The notes below the pieces were generated by a model that was given only the letters and a program-made list of their open reading frames with translations, did not search any database and was not told the origin of the DNA. 16,753 nucleotides of DNA from Halocaridina rubra (taxonomy: Eukaryota; Arthropoda; Malacostraca; Decapoda; Atyidae): positions 1 through 16,753 of the forward strand of contig JAXCGZ010005195.1 in the NCBI GenBank assembly GCA_037179515.1, read 5' to 3'. Below, one piece after another: positions 1 to 16,753 of this stretch (within the stretch, counting starts at the first letter, position 1; every line of letters begins with the position of its first letter). The position numbers and the translations under genes were made by a program.

Positions 1-380
1 CCAGCATCTCATCTCATCGCCAGTTGTCAGCAGTAATCCGATCTTCACATTATCCGATTTGTCTGCTTTTTCGGTTGTTTTTAAATACAACTCGAATTTT
101 TGTCTGAACCCCAGGCACGCTCACTATCACCACTATGAGGTACATCAGTCACCATTTTCTCTACGCACTGGTGGGTTCAACTCTGGGGCACGAAATGAGA
201 AGAAACTCACATAGAAGGCGGCTATTTACACACACGAAATAAAGCATCGGCTATATACGTCTGTTCCCTCTAGTTTTTTTTATTTCACCATACACAATAT
301 AATGATAATCCCATAACCGCTGTCACCATATTTCATCATACAAGGTGGTCTCTGAGGAAAGAAAAACCGATGGTTTCTAG
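1..380. other. Unassigned left flank
   Basis: I see no coding exon, RNA gene or clear repeat here. The stretch is somewhat less AT-rich than what follows. It may be the continuation (3' side on the minus strand) of the degraded LINE at 490-660, but I could not find the later reverse-transcriptase blocks in any frame. Confidence 0.4.
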
Positions 381-489
381 CTACATTTATTTCGTTCTGA
401 ACACTTTTATAACAAAAATGTTGCTAATTCCAGGCCACCATATTTGTACGGTTTCATCTTAAAACACTGTATAGAAATCATGTTGTAAC

Positions 490-663
490 ATACTCCGTTA
501 ATATTTATATAATTTTCCTCTTTAATACTGAATCAAAGGCTTTAGCATAATCTGTTGCTATAACTATCATTAGTATTTTTCTTTTAAAGCTACTTTTTAT
601 ATAATATTTTAAGATGAATATATTATTCACCATCCTGCCTCCATCAGCATAGCCATTTTCATT
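490..663 (-). mobile_element. Degraded LINE reverse-transcriptase fragment
   Basis: Read on the minus strand from about 660 downward, one open frame gives a peptide containing NNIFILKYYIKSSFKRK followed by DYAKAFDSV (codons at 552-526). The second block is the first catalytic-Asp region (motif A) of non-LTR retrotransposon reverse transcriptases, and the upstream NIFILK block fits the preceding RT motif. The frame ends at a TAA at 507-505. A lysine-rich and glutamate-rich minus-strand stretch continues to about 1020, including a readable NQLYNILKEAAYENKK block, which may be the linker upstream of the RT. No YADD box or endonuclease is seen, so this is a dead remnant. The clade cannot be assigned from so little sequence. 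Confidence 0.62.
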
Positions 664-1020
664 TTCTTTGATTTCATCAATTTCCCATATGTGATTTTCT
701 ATTTATCCTTATATATATATATATATTTTTTTCTTTAATTTCCATCTGGATAATTTCTCTTGTTCTCTAACATATAGTCTTTTGTCGTGTTTTCTCCTCT
801 TCGTTTTGTGTCTTCCTTTTCCTTCTTCATAGTTAATTCCTACTTAAAACCTTCTCTAATATTTCCATTCATATATGATTGTCATTATTTATTTTCTTCG
901 TCTTTTGTCATTATTTTCTTGTATACAGCATTTTTTATTTTCATAAGCCGCCTCTTTTAGAATATTATACAGCTGATTCATTCTGTGTACATTATTCTTT
1001 ACCTTATTCCCCCTACTGCT

Positions 1021-1900
1021 TCTAGATACTCAAGTTAACAAATGAGGTATTGTCCGTTTTGTAATATTTCCTAAGCGCCCATCTCTTGTTGTCATAATGG
1101 TTCCCGAAGTCAGTAAAACTAATTTAGATTTGTATTAATTTATGATATGACAGATCACTGACTTGGTGAGACTCATCAATAACCATGTTTTTTTTGGTAC
1201 AAAGTTGCACATTGAGAAGCTGTGGTCTCCCGCTAACAAAAGAGAGAAGTAGAATTGTCAGAAGCGTTCTTAATACAATAATCATAGTTTCTCATATGCT
1301 GAATAAGAATTTAAATACAACTAATAAAAATTTATCATGAATAGCATATTTTCACGTAAATATAGCTTTCTAATAAAAAAAAAACTTGGCAAATAGGCTG
1401 ATTTTCTGTATCTGTTGTAGATAAAACGATGGTTCAACATCTTTTGATTGTAAAAAAAAAAGAATACTAGAAAGCGCTTCAAAATAACTCTATCATATTT
1501 TTCTATATACCAAAATACTGTATGTAATGCTTATTTGCAAGCGGTTCAAGAATTTTTCATGAAATAATTCACAGCGTATCCCAAACACTTTACATCTTCC
1601 GATTATGAATTCACGTAATTGGAACTAAATATGGCCACCGACTAGTATCTCTCAAACTTCAATTTTCCTCCTTCAAAATTATATGCCACAGCTCATTTTC
1701 CTTGCAATCAGCGTAATTCCTGAGTAGATAACTATGGATCCTCATTAGCATGTGAATTTACGAATTTGGTTTGTTCAGAAAAGAGACTTTCCAGCCTGCA
1801 CTTGTTATCTGGGAAATCCCAAAATATTTATACAGTCAGATAGACAAAAAAAAAGGCCACAAAGTATAAACAAAAAATAAGTAACAAACATTTATCAAAA
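1021..1900. other. AT-rich sequence upstream of eIF3k, no gene seen
   Basis: This stretch contains many short A and T runs and no convincing ORF, RNA gene or repeat. It must include, or lie close to, the promoter and transcription start of the eIF3k gene that begins at 2018. I could not place a TATA box or initiator with any confidence. Confidence 0.4.
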
Positions 1901-2017
1901 AACATGAAGTCACAAAGTATGCTATTTAGTATACTTTTTTATGTCTACTCCTCTTTTATGTTATTTCCTTGCCTCAGAGAACGTAACCAACCTTCCTGCC
2001 TCTCGACAACAACAAAC

Positions 2018-10490
<8,473 letters not shown>

Positions 10491-10655
10491 TACTGTATGT
10501 ATATTGCACTAAAATACATTGAAGGGACTTGCTTTGGAATAATTTTGTCAGTATTCTTTTCTTTCATCCACTCTTCCTGAAAAGTAAATTGTTAAATATA
10601 TCATAATAAGACTACTCCCAAACAAATTGATGATGCAACCAAGAAAAAAAGAGAA

Positions 10656-10661
10656 AATAAA
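10656..10661 (+). promoter_or_regulatory. Candidate poly(A) signal of eIF3k (first)
   Basis: AATAAA, 166 bases after the stop codon. It is the nearest canonical hexamer and would give a short 3' UTR. The following 30 bases are AT-rich. Which of the three candidates is used cannot be told from the sequence. Confidence 0.5.
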
Positions 10662-10894
10662 TTAGTTAACTACTTATTCTGATGAAGTCACCAGGGTGGC
10701 CAAAACTGAAGCAAAATAGTGAGGCAGGAGGACTTCAACATACCCTGCACTAACTCTTATTATTTTATCAGATCTGTAGCCAAAAAAAAAAAAATCTGGG
10801 ATTACCAGTTTTTTGCTCCCCTCCTGCATATTTTCAACTGCTACGACATGAAATATAAAGGTGTGGTATTTTTTCTCCTGCAATGGCCAATAAT

Positions 10895-10900
10895 AATAAA
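10895..10900 (+). promoter_or_regulatory. Candidate poly(A) signal of eIF3k (second)
   Basis: AATAAA followed directly by a run of A and, 15-25 bases later, by a GT-rich stretch (GAGTGTTGTAGAG) that could be the downstream element. Confidence 0.4.
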
Positions 10901-11136
10901 AAAAACTGAGTGTTGTAGAGTTTATTGCGCTATGGTATATCTTTTACTCTGAATTTTAAAATCTTTAATGTGCTAAGCTATGTATATGGAACCTCATATT
11001 ATATTAAAAGAGGAGACTTGGTGTAATGACTTCAGATTTGTGCCTGTTTCTTCACTGCTGGTCACCTCTAGCAAATGGTGGCTGTGCATGAGTCCTTAAG
11101 AAATAGTTACCAAGAAGACTGGAAAAGGTATAAGAA

Positions 11137-11142
11137 AATAAA
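11137..11142 (+). promoter_or_regulatory. Candidate poly(A) signal of eIF3k (third)
   Basis: AATAAA followed by TTAGGTGTTTGTTGCATTTG, a GT-rich sequence of the kind that follows real cleavage sites. It would give a 3' UTR of about 670 bases. Confidence 0.45.
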
Positions 11143-11459
11143 TTAGGTGTTTGTTGCATTTGTACTGCAATTCCTTTGAGATTTCACCATACAAACATTC
11201 TTAAAAAAAAGTCCACAGTCCCCCGGAAAGGGAGGTGATAAATTCAAAGCACACGCCTATTCACCAGAAAATCATCTTGTCCTCTCAATTTATCATCTTT
11301 GGGGATGGGTCTACACTACATTTTCTTACCTTGGTCCCAGTCTGTAGCGCAGAACGAGAGCAGGAAAATCCTTTTGATCATGTTGTCTATTCAGTCGAAA
11401 TCAACTTGCCGTTATGGTCTCAAGTTATTAGACAACTTTCTTACTATGCTTTTTTTATT

Positions 11460-12060
11460 TGTCACCTCTACATTTTTCACTTCCATTTATGATCCTCCAA
11501 TCACACTTCTCCAACACCTCATCTCCAGTACATTTAACCTATTCATTTCATCCTCATACTTTCAAAGTCTTTGCTTCATATAATTTCATATACAAAATCA
11601 CTCTCACAACCTTTTCTCTGCATTCATTCCCAGATAGTAATTTATTACCTTCCATTCTAATCCAACTAATTCCAAACCTCTGCATAGTGGTCTTGCATTT
11701 ACTTTAATTACTATTCCATTTATATTCAGTGAAAAACCTTGGAGACATGAGGAATCCTAAATTTACCCCTCACCAATCGCTCATCAATGATCTTGCTACC
11801 CTCGTAATAACTTTGACCCCCTTAACAAATTTATTTCTATTCTCTATTATTGCTTCATGCTCCATAATGCTTCTCTGTCAACCCTGTCACACACTTTATC
11901 CAAATCTATGAATGCCCAAAAAGCAACTACCAATCTCTAGAGACTTCTAACGCATCTGTCATACAACAACTAATAATTGATCCACACTTTCATCCTATCC
12001 TGAACTCGCACTGTTCTTCCTGAACGGTCAGTAAACCAGCACTTGCTCATATTCTTCACC
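11460..12060 (-). pseudogene. Decayed LINE reverse transcriptase, copy 1
   Basis: On the minus strand the order is an EQC-like RT entry block near 12010, a FIDL-type block near 11920, then a match to the GCLMSPWLFNVYxNG motif-B region near 11740 (MSPRFF in this copy). Many stops and shifts are present and the YADD/FADD catalytic box is not recognisable. Frame is kept over only short stretches. Identification rests on its alignment with copy 2, which reads best. Confidence 0.65.
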
Positions 12061-12342
12061 AAGATTGGAGAGGCTTCGATCACTCAAACAGTTACATCAT
12101 CTCTTCGACACAACATACACAACCAAGTTTTTTCTACACCGAGGAATAATTCTCTATTGTCATTTACTGAAAACTCCTTATAGCCAGAGACATTGATAGC
12201 AACCCAGGACCCAGCTACAAACACCTGGCCAGCATGCTTCACACTACTTTGACTCGACACACTAAAGGCTCAGTTTCCTGCAACTCATGCAGGAACTGAA
12301 CCCATTTCACCTGTGCAACACTTGCTAACATGAAACATTGTA
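12061..12342 (+). pseudogene. LINE ORF N-terminus with 2A-like motif and zinc finger, copy 1
   Basis: The plus strand reads LIARDIDSNPGPSYKH (2A-like core DIDSNPGP at 12189-12212), then after a frameshift a CPAC-type pair, and back in frame TRHTKGSVSCNSCRN, a TGA in place of the expected Trp, THFTCATLANMKHC. The Cys/His spacing CxxC...CxxC...HFTC...C resembles the PHD-type finger that follows 2A-like peptides at the start of some CR1/L2-group LINE ORFs. The 2A consensus D(V/I)ExNPGP has Glu where this copy has Asp. Frame is lost upstream near 12177. It is dead. Confidence 0.72.
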
Positions 12343-12439
12343 GTCTATTCAGTCGAAATCAACTTTGCACTGGTCTCAGTATTAGAAACTCTTATTTTTT
12401 TTTTTTTTTTTACCTCTGCATTTCCACTCTTCCATTTAT

Positions 12440-13008
12440 GATGCACCAATCACATTTCCCCAACACCTCATCTCCTTTACATTCAATCTGTTCATTTCAT
12501 CCTTATTCTTTTCCAAGTCTTTGCATCATATAATGACATACAGTATACATAAGCACTCTTTCACACAACCTTTTCTTTGCATTCATTCCCAGATAGTTTG
12601 ATTCACTTCCCATAACCTTCCATTCTAATCCAACTAATCCCAAACCTCTGCTTAGTAGTCTTGCATTACTTACTTTATCATTCCATTTATATACACTGAA
12701 CAACCATGGAGACATTGGGCAATCCTAAATTTACCTTATACCAATCGCTCATTATTGCTAATACATTGCTACTCTCGTAAAAACTGTGACCGCTCTTAAC
12801 AGACTTCTTTCTATTTTCAACTATTGCTTCATGCTCCACAAAGTCTGAATGCCCTAAAAGCAACTAACACTCTCTAGAAACGTCTGACACATCTGTCTTA
12901 TAAAGACAAATACTCAATCCACACTGTCTCCTCTTATCCTGAAATCGTACTGTCTTCCTGATCAATCAGCACTTGCTCATATACTTCACCAATCTTGGAA
13001 AGATTTCG
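12440..13008 (-). pseudogene. Decayed LINE reverse transcriptase, copy 2
   Basis: Best preserved of the three. A minus-strand frame from 12715 reads MSPWLFSVYKWNDKVSNARL followed by GLGLVGLEW and GSESNYLG, a recognisable version of the MSPWLFNVYMNGVVKEVNAR motif-B block found in arthropod non-LTR RTs. Near 13000-12960 the same strand reads KIGEVYEQVLIDQ, the block upstream of the RT fingers. The region where FADD should follow is eroded to SNYLGMNAKK. It is non-functional. Confidence 0.75.
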
Positions 13009-13267
13009 ATTACCCAGGCAGTGTATTTCATCTCGACACAAGATACACAGCAAAGTTATTTTTTCACCGAAAAATTATTCTCAAGCTGTCATTTCTCGAA
13101 AACTACTTATAGCCAGAGACATTGATAGCAACCCAGGACTCAACTACAATCACCTGTCCAGCATGCTTCACACCACTTTGTCTCGACGTACTAACGGTTC
13201 AGTTTCCTGCAATTTGCAGGAACTAAACCCATTTCACCTGTGCAACACTTGCTAACATGAAGCATTG
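12985..13267 (+). pseudogene. LINE ORF N-terminus with 2A-like motif and zinc finger, copy 2
   Basis: An open stretch to the TAA at 13253-13255 reads ...LLIARDIDSNPGLNYNHL (2A core at 13118-13141, with the final Pro changed to Leu), then SRRTNGSVSCN, after which a deletion in the CNSC region throws the frame. A second frame of the same bases gives TCPACFTPL, the first Cys pair. The 2A end is altered and the finger broken. Confidence 0.7.
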
Positions 13268-13389
13268 TTGTCAATTCAGTCAAAATCAACTTGGCACTCT
13301 GGTCTCAAATTAGTTGACAACTCTCTATTTCCTTTATTCATCACCTCTGCATTTTTCATCTTCCATTCATGATGCCTCAATCACACCTC

Positions 13390-13905
13390 TTCTCAACTAC
13401 ATTAACTCTGTTCATTTCATCCTTATACTTTCCAAGTCTTTGCTTCATATAATGTCATATACAAGATCACTCATTCACACAACCTTTTGTTTGCATTCAC
13501 TCCCAGATAGTAATTGATTCACTTCCCATAACATTCTTTCAAAATCCAACTAATCCCAAACCTCTGCTTAGTAGTCTTGCATTACTTCCTTTACCATTCC
13601 ATTTATATACATTGAGCAACCATGGAGACATGAAGCAATCCCAAATTTACCTCTCACCAATCGCTCATCATTGCTACGCTCATAATAACTTTTTCCACCC
13701 TTAACAAACTAGTTTTTAGTCTACTATTGCTTCATGCTCCACACTGCCTCTCTTCAACCCTTCTACTCACTTTCCTCAAGTCTATGAAGGCCCAAAAAGT
13801 AACTACCAGTCTCTAGAAATGTCTGACAAGCCTGTCTAGCAATAACGAATAACTGATCCACATTATCTCGTCCTATCCTGAAGTCACACTGTTCTTCCTA
13901 TCGAA
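13390..13905 (-). pseudogene. Decayed LINE reverse transcriptase, copy 3
   Basis: The minus strand keeps the EQC-x-FRIG-type entry near 13890, DNVDQLF near 13860, and the motif-B region with INGMVKEV and SRGLGL near 13600, spread over different frames. It is a dead copy like the other two. Confidence 0.65.
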
Positions 13906-13909
13906 AGTT

Positions 13910-14156
13910 GCATCATCTCTCGACACACCATACACAACCAAATTTTGTCAACACCGAGAAATGATTTTCTAGCTGTCATTTCTCAAAAACTTCTTATAGC
14001 CAGAGACATTGATAGCAACCTAGGACCCAGCTCTAAACACCTGTCCAGCATGCTTCACACCACTTTGACTCAACACACAAAAGATTCAATTTCCTGCAAA
14101 TCGTGCAGAAACTGAGCCCATTTCACCTGTGCAACACTTGCTAACATGAAGCATTG
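13910..14156 (+). pseudogene. LINE ORF N-terminus with 2A-like motif and zinc finger, copy 3
   Basis: Reads LIARDIDSNLGPSSKH (2A core at 14005-14028, with Asn-Pro changed to Asn-Leu), then TQHTKDSISCKSCRN, TGA, AHFTCATLANMKHC. The shared TGA at the Trp position in copies 1 and 3 implies that the defect predates their separation. Confidence 0.7.
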
Positions 14157-14167
14157 CACAAATACAA

Positions 14168-14260
14168 GGGGTCCTCATTATATATCACAGTTCCATTCCT
14201 CAAGATGTTTCGTAACCCAGTTTTCCGTGTAAGTCGGAACACACCTAAATACACACCTAT
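14168..14260. repeat. Probable terminal region of the Tigger transposon
   Basis: GGGGTCCTCATTATATATCA, then CAGTTCC, TTTCGTAACCCAG and GTAAGTCGGAAC: the usual terminal phrase of Tigger/pogo elements (GGTCCTC...GTTCC...CGTAA...TCGGAAC). It marks the 3' end of the minus-strand transposase gene. The matching inverted end beyond 16143 was not found. Confidence 0.6.
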
Positions 14261-14406
14261 GTCCTTCACCTGAACTAATGCAGTAATATAGTTCAGAATC
14301 TAAGATATGAAGTCAACATTTCTATACAGTACAGTATTCCTTTACGTTTACTTCTGAGTTTGGCTTGCACACAAGAAGGGTCGTTGCAATGGAGGGAGAG
14401 ACAAGC
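14261..14406 (-). other. 3' non-coding part of the Tigger element
   Basis: Sequence between the transposase stop at 14407-14409 and the terminal region. No feature seen. Confidence 0.5.
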
Positions 14407-16143
14407 TTATTGGGGGGATGAAGCTAGAGAGAATGGGTTAGTTGAGTGTGGAGAGGCAGGAGAAGTTGCATCAGGTGCTGGAGACACTCGGGCAGATGAG
14501 TCTCGAGAGGTAGAGGGTACAGGATCTGTTTCTGAGGGCTCTACTTGAAGAAAAGTTTCAGGCGAGTATGGATGGATGCCATCTTCCAAATTTCACTGTA
14601 ACACTGCGGGAAATCCATGACCACTGGCGACCTTTGTGTACCTAGCAGTGCTTGGGTCCTCAACCTCAATCTTTTTTTAACCCTTCCTCTATCTGGGCAC
14701 TTTCTAGTAAATCTTTTAAGTTCTGGGGTTAGCATTTCTTCCTCCTTTTCAATCATCTGCCTCTCCAGTTGAATGAGGTCCTCAGCAGATAACTCCTCTC
14801 CATGAGATTCCAGTAACTCTTGTTACATCATCATCCACCACCTCCAACTTAAGTTTCTTAATCACGACAACAACTTTCTTGATGACAGCCTCAACTGTCT
14901 CCACAAAGCCATGGAAGTCATTCACAAACTGAGGACTCAGTTTCTTCCATATGCCATTCATGTTCATCTCCTTAACTTCCTCTCAAGAATAAACAATGTT
15001 CTTGGCATCCTGAAGAATGTAAGACTTCCAAAATTCTTTGAGAGTCAAGTGCTTTTCCTTCTCAGTTGAAATGAGACCCATAGTGATTGTCCTTCAGAAG
15101 TAGTAGACCTTGAAGGAAGCAATGACACCCATATCCATCGGCTGTAACATGGCAGTGGTATTAGGTGGAGGGTAATCCACCTTGACATTAGGATGAAAGT
15201 CATCCAGATATGTAGGGTGACAAGGGCATTGTCCAACACAAGCAACACCTTAAGAGTCAGACCCTTGAAAGCACAGTACCTCCCCATTTCAAGCACAAAA
15301 TGATTGCTGAGCCAGTCCTCGAAAATGCAAAGTGTTAACCAATCCTTCTTGGTCAACTTGCAGATGACAGGCAATTTGCCCTTTAGTGCCCTTGAATTTT
15401 TCGCAAGTATACCAACAAGAGCTTCAGCTTTTAAGTTGCCAGCAGCATTAGGCCCAAAAAGTAAAGTCAGTCTCTCCTTGCTGACTTTATGGCCTGGTGC
15501 TGTCTTCTTCTCCTAGGTGATATACGTACAAATAGGCATACCCTTAATAAACAAGGCAGACTCATCCACATTAAGCATTTGTTCAGCACTGTAACCCCCC
15601 TCCCCAGTTATCTCAGTCAATGCACTAGGAATATTACTTGCTGCTTTCTCATCACCACAGTCAGCTTCACCTTGCACCTAAAGGTTATGCATATTAGCAC
15701 AAGCCTTAAACTGCATAAACCAACCTCTACTGACCACATACTCTTCACTTTCACTCCCCTTTCCCATTTCCATTTTCACGGTATTAAACATTCTTTTAGC
15801 TTTTTTCATGAATCAACATGCGGCTCACTGGGATACGCTGTTGATGCAGGTCATCAGCCACAGCTAGCAATCTTTTCATTTCAATCATTAGGCCATTAAA
15901 CTGCTTAGTAATCACGGTAGACTTCATAGGAGCAGAACTTTTCACATGTTCAAGGATGTGATATTTATCCTTGATAGTCGTCACCACGGTCGAACAGCTA
16001 AACTCCAGTGATCAGCCAATTTTGGTAGCAGTTTCTCCCTTTTGGAAGCATTTTCCTATATCTAATTACATTTTCATGGTGATGGCATTTCTTTTCTTCA
16101 AAGCACTACCATCAGAAGAATCTTCCATATGCTCGGGAGGCAT
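14407..16143 (-). pseudogene. Tigger/pogo-type transposase, nearly full length, inactivated
   Basis: Minus-strand start ATG at 16143. Domains in order: N-terminal helix-turn-helix (KRNAITMKM...GETATKIG...TIKDK), CENP-B-like second DNA-binding part (GLMIEMKRLLA...RIPVSRMLI), then SRGWFMQFK and the DDE catalytic domain with NVDES (Asp codon 15564-15566), LLVLDNA (15231-15233) and LQPMDMG (15133-15135), plus PPNTT. The last two Asp are 32 residues apart, as in pogo/Tigger (DD32D-like). The C-terminal tail ends LKLFFK and a Ser/Pro-rich stretch. In-frame stops: 16066, 16012, 15678, 15513, 15094 and 14983 (lowest base of each). Frameshifts: A run at 15801-15806, a lost base at 15224-15226, near 14820, and near 14542-14580. 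A mobile-element relic, not a domesticated gene. Confidence 0.93.
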
Positions 16144-16753
16144 AATACAGGCCAAATATTATTGCATACACAAGCGAAACAAACTGAAGAGCAATTAAGC
16201 ACTATAACAAGATGGCATACGAGCTGGAACTTGGCAACGCGTCTTCCTCAGTCTAATACTGCGTAATAACGTATTCTTCCGCCTCGCTCAACAAAACTGT
16301 TCTGAGCTTGATTAAAACACAAAGAAATTGATGATGAAACGGGGAGCTACAAGCATAGTGCCCTTTCCTGTGAAAATTATTTGATAAATATATCTACTCT
16401 TTTTCTCTGCCATTCTCACCATTCCATTTTATATGCTCCTCTTCTCTCGATACCTCTTATACACCTTCTCAATTTTTCTGTGATCATACCTCTTATGCAT
16501 GCTTCATATCAGACACAGCTGCACTCCCCTCTTCATTCCCTCATTCACTAGCTATTCTGCTTCCAACCCTCTGTCTCAACGAACAATACTTCCACATAAT
16601 TAATTGCATCCTTTTTAAGACTCCTCCATTCTTCTGCTACTCCCTTTCAACCTTGTTTTTCACTCGATATGCACATATTTTCTCTAATTCACTTAACTCA
16701 TATTCAGCACTTCTCTTCCTCCCTCCATTTTTTCTCCTCTTCTTCCATCTTTC
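16144..16753. other. Unassigned right flank
   Basis: To about 16370 this is probably the 5' non-coding part of the Tigger element, but I could not find an end matching 14168. From 16380 on, the plus strand is strongly pyrimidine-rich (its complement A/G-rich), with no stable open frame. The minus strand yields Glu/Lys-rich pieces that might be another decayed LINE ORF, but no motif supports this. Confidence 0.35.

Larger units (their letters stand above)
10491..11384 (+). other. eIF3k 3' UTR and downstream spacer
   Basis: Contains the three candidate poly(A) signals and no further gene. The open frames at 10674-10952 and 11235-11583 show no recognisable protein similarity. The triplicated LINE-derived repeat begins at about 11385. 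Confidence 0.6.
11385..12342. repeat. LINE-derived tandem unit, copy 1
   Basis: First of three tandem units that each begin GTCTATTCAGTCGAAATCAAC (copies at 11385, 12343 and, as GTCAATTCAGTCAAAATC, 13270) and end in AACATGAARCATTG. The unit is about 958 bp. The left two-thirds is a decayed reverse transcriptase on the minus strand, and the right third is a decayed ORF N-terminus with a 2A-like motif on the plus strand. Long stretches such as CATTCATTCCCAGATAG and GCCAGAGACATTGATAGCAA are shared by the copies. Confidence 0.9.
12343..13269. repeat. LINE-derived tandem unit, copy 2
   Basis: Second unit, about 927 bp, same order of parts as copy 1. It has a poly-T run near 12390-12410 not seen in the others. 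It keeps the best minus-strand RT phrase (MSPWLFSVY, starting at 12715). Confidence 0.9.
13270..14156. repeat. LINE-derived tandem unit, copy 3
   Basis: Third unit, about 887 bp, shortened near 13890-13910, where the sequence seen in copies 1 and 2 around ACTTGCTCATAT is missing. It ends a few bases before the terminal region of the Tigger transposon at 14168, while copies 1 and 2 run straight into the next unit. Confidence 0.88.

Noticed and set aside
12995..13255. A real 86-residue gene on the plus strand
   Set aside because: The frame is the 2A/zinc-finger start of a LINE ORF. It opens without a standard ATG and breaks within the finger, and the parallel units are also broken.
15489..15899. 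Plus-strand 136-residue open frame opposite the transposase
   Set aside because: It is a shadow of the minus-strand Tigger coding sequence, whose conserved blocks all read on the other strand.
14407..16143. A domesticated TIGD-like host gene
   Set aside because: Six in-frame stops and four frameshifts, with no intron structure that would bypass them. This is a dead transposon copy.
16400..16753. Possible further LINE ORF on the minus strand with Glu/Lys-rich text
   Set aside because: No RT, endonuclease or zinc-knuckle motif can be seen, and purine-rich DNA gives such peptides by composition alone.

Overview
The window looks like nuclear DNA of an arthropod, most likely a decapod crustacean. 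It is AT-rich and has short exons split by GT-AG introns, very long (TA)n microsatellites, and abundant decayed LINEs and Tigger/pogo-type DNA transposons. The crustacean assignment is inferred from the repeat style and from the single protein's sequence; the window itself does not prove it.

The only intact cellular gene is the + strand gene for translation initiation factor eIF3 subunit K. Its five coding exons (2018-2076, 7963-8182, 8739-8840, 10008-10125, 10333-10490) join cleanly at GT-AG sites into a 218-codon reading frame, the same length as human eIF3k. Candidate poly(A) signals follow at 10656, 10895 and 11137.

Left flank (1-1900): AT-rich DNA containing a minus-strand reverse-transcriptase scrap near 500-660.

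Intron 1 (5886 bp) is a repeat trap. From left to right it holds a MITE-like element with 16-bp inverted ends and a GC-rich hairpin (2490-2778); a 5'-truncated LINE with a YADD-box RT and a (TTTG)n tail (3628-4881); a (TA)n tract; a Tigger/MER2-like inverted-repeat element (5087-6717) whose interior is nearly all a 160-bp tandem array; a second (TA)n tract; an unassigned CGCG-bearing and pyrimidine-rich stretch; and a third (TA)n tract. Introns 2-4 contain nothing recognised.

Right flank: 11385-14156 is a threefold tandem repeat with units of about 890-960 bp. Each unit carries a dead minus-strand LINE RT and, facing it on the plus strand, a dead LINE ORF N-terminus with a 2A-like motif (DIDSNPGP) followed by remains of a zinc finger. 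From 14168 to about 16143 lies a nearly full-length but dead minus-strand Tigger/pogo transposase with all three catalytic aspartates (DD32D spacing), broken by six stops and four frameshifts. The last 600 bp are unassigned and pyrimidine-rich.

Apart from eIF3k, everything identified here is mobile-element debris. The most interesting structures are the transposon with a satellite-like core inside a (TA)n tract and the triplicated head-to-head LINE composite with 2A motifs.
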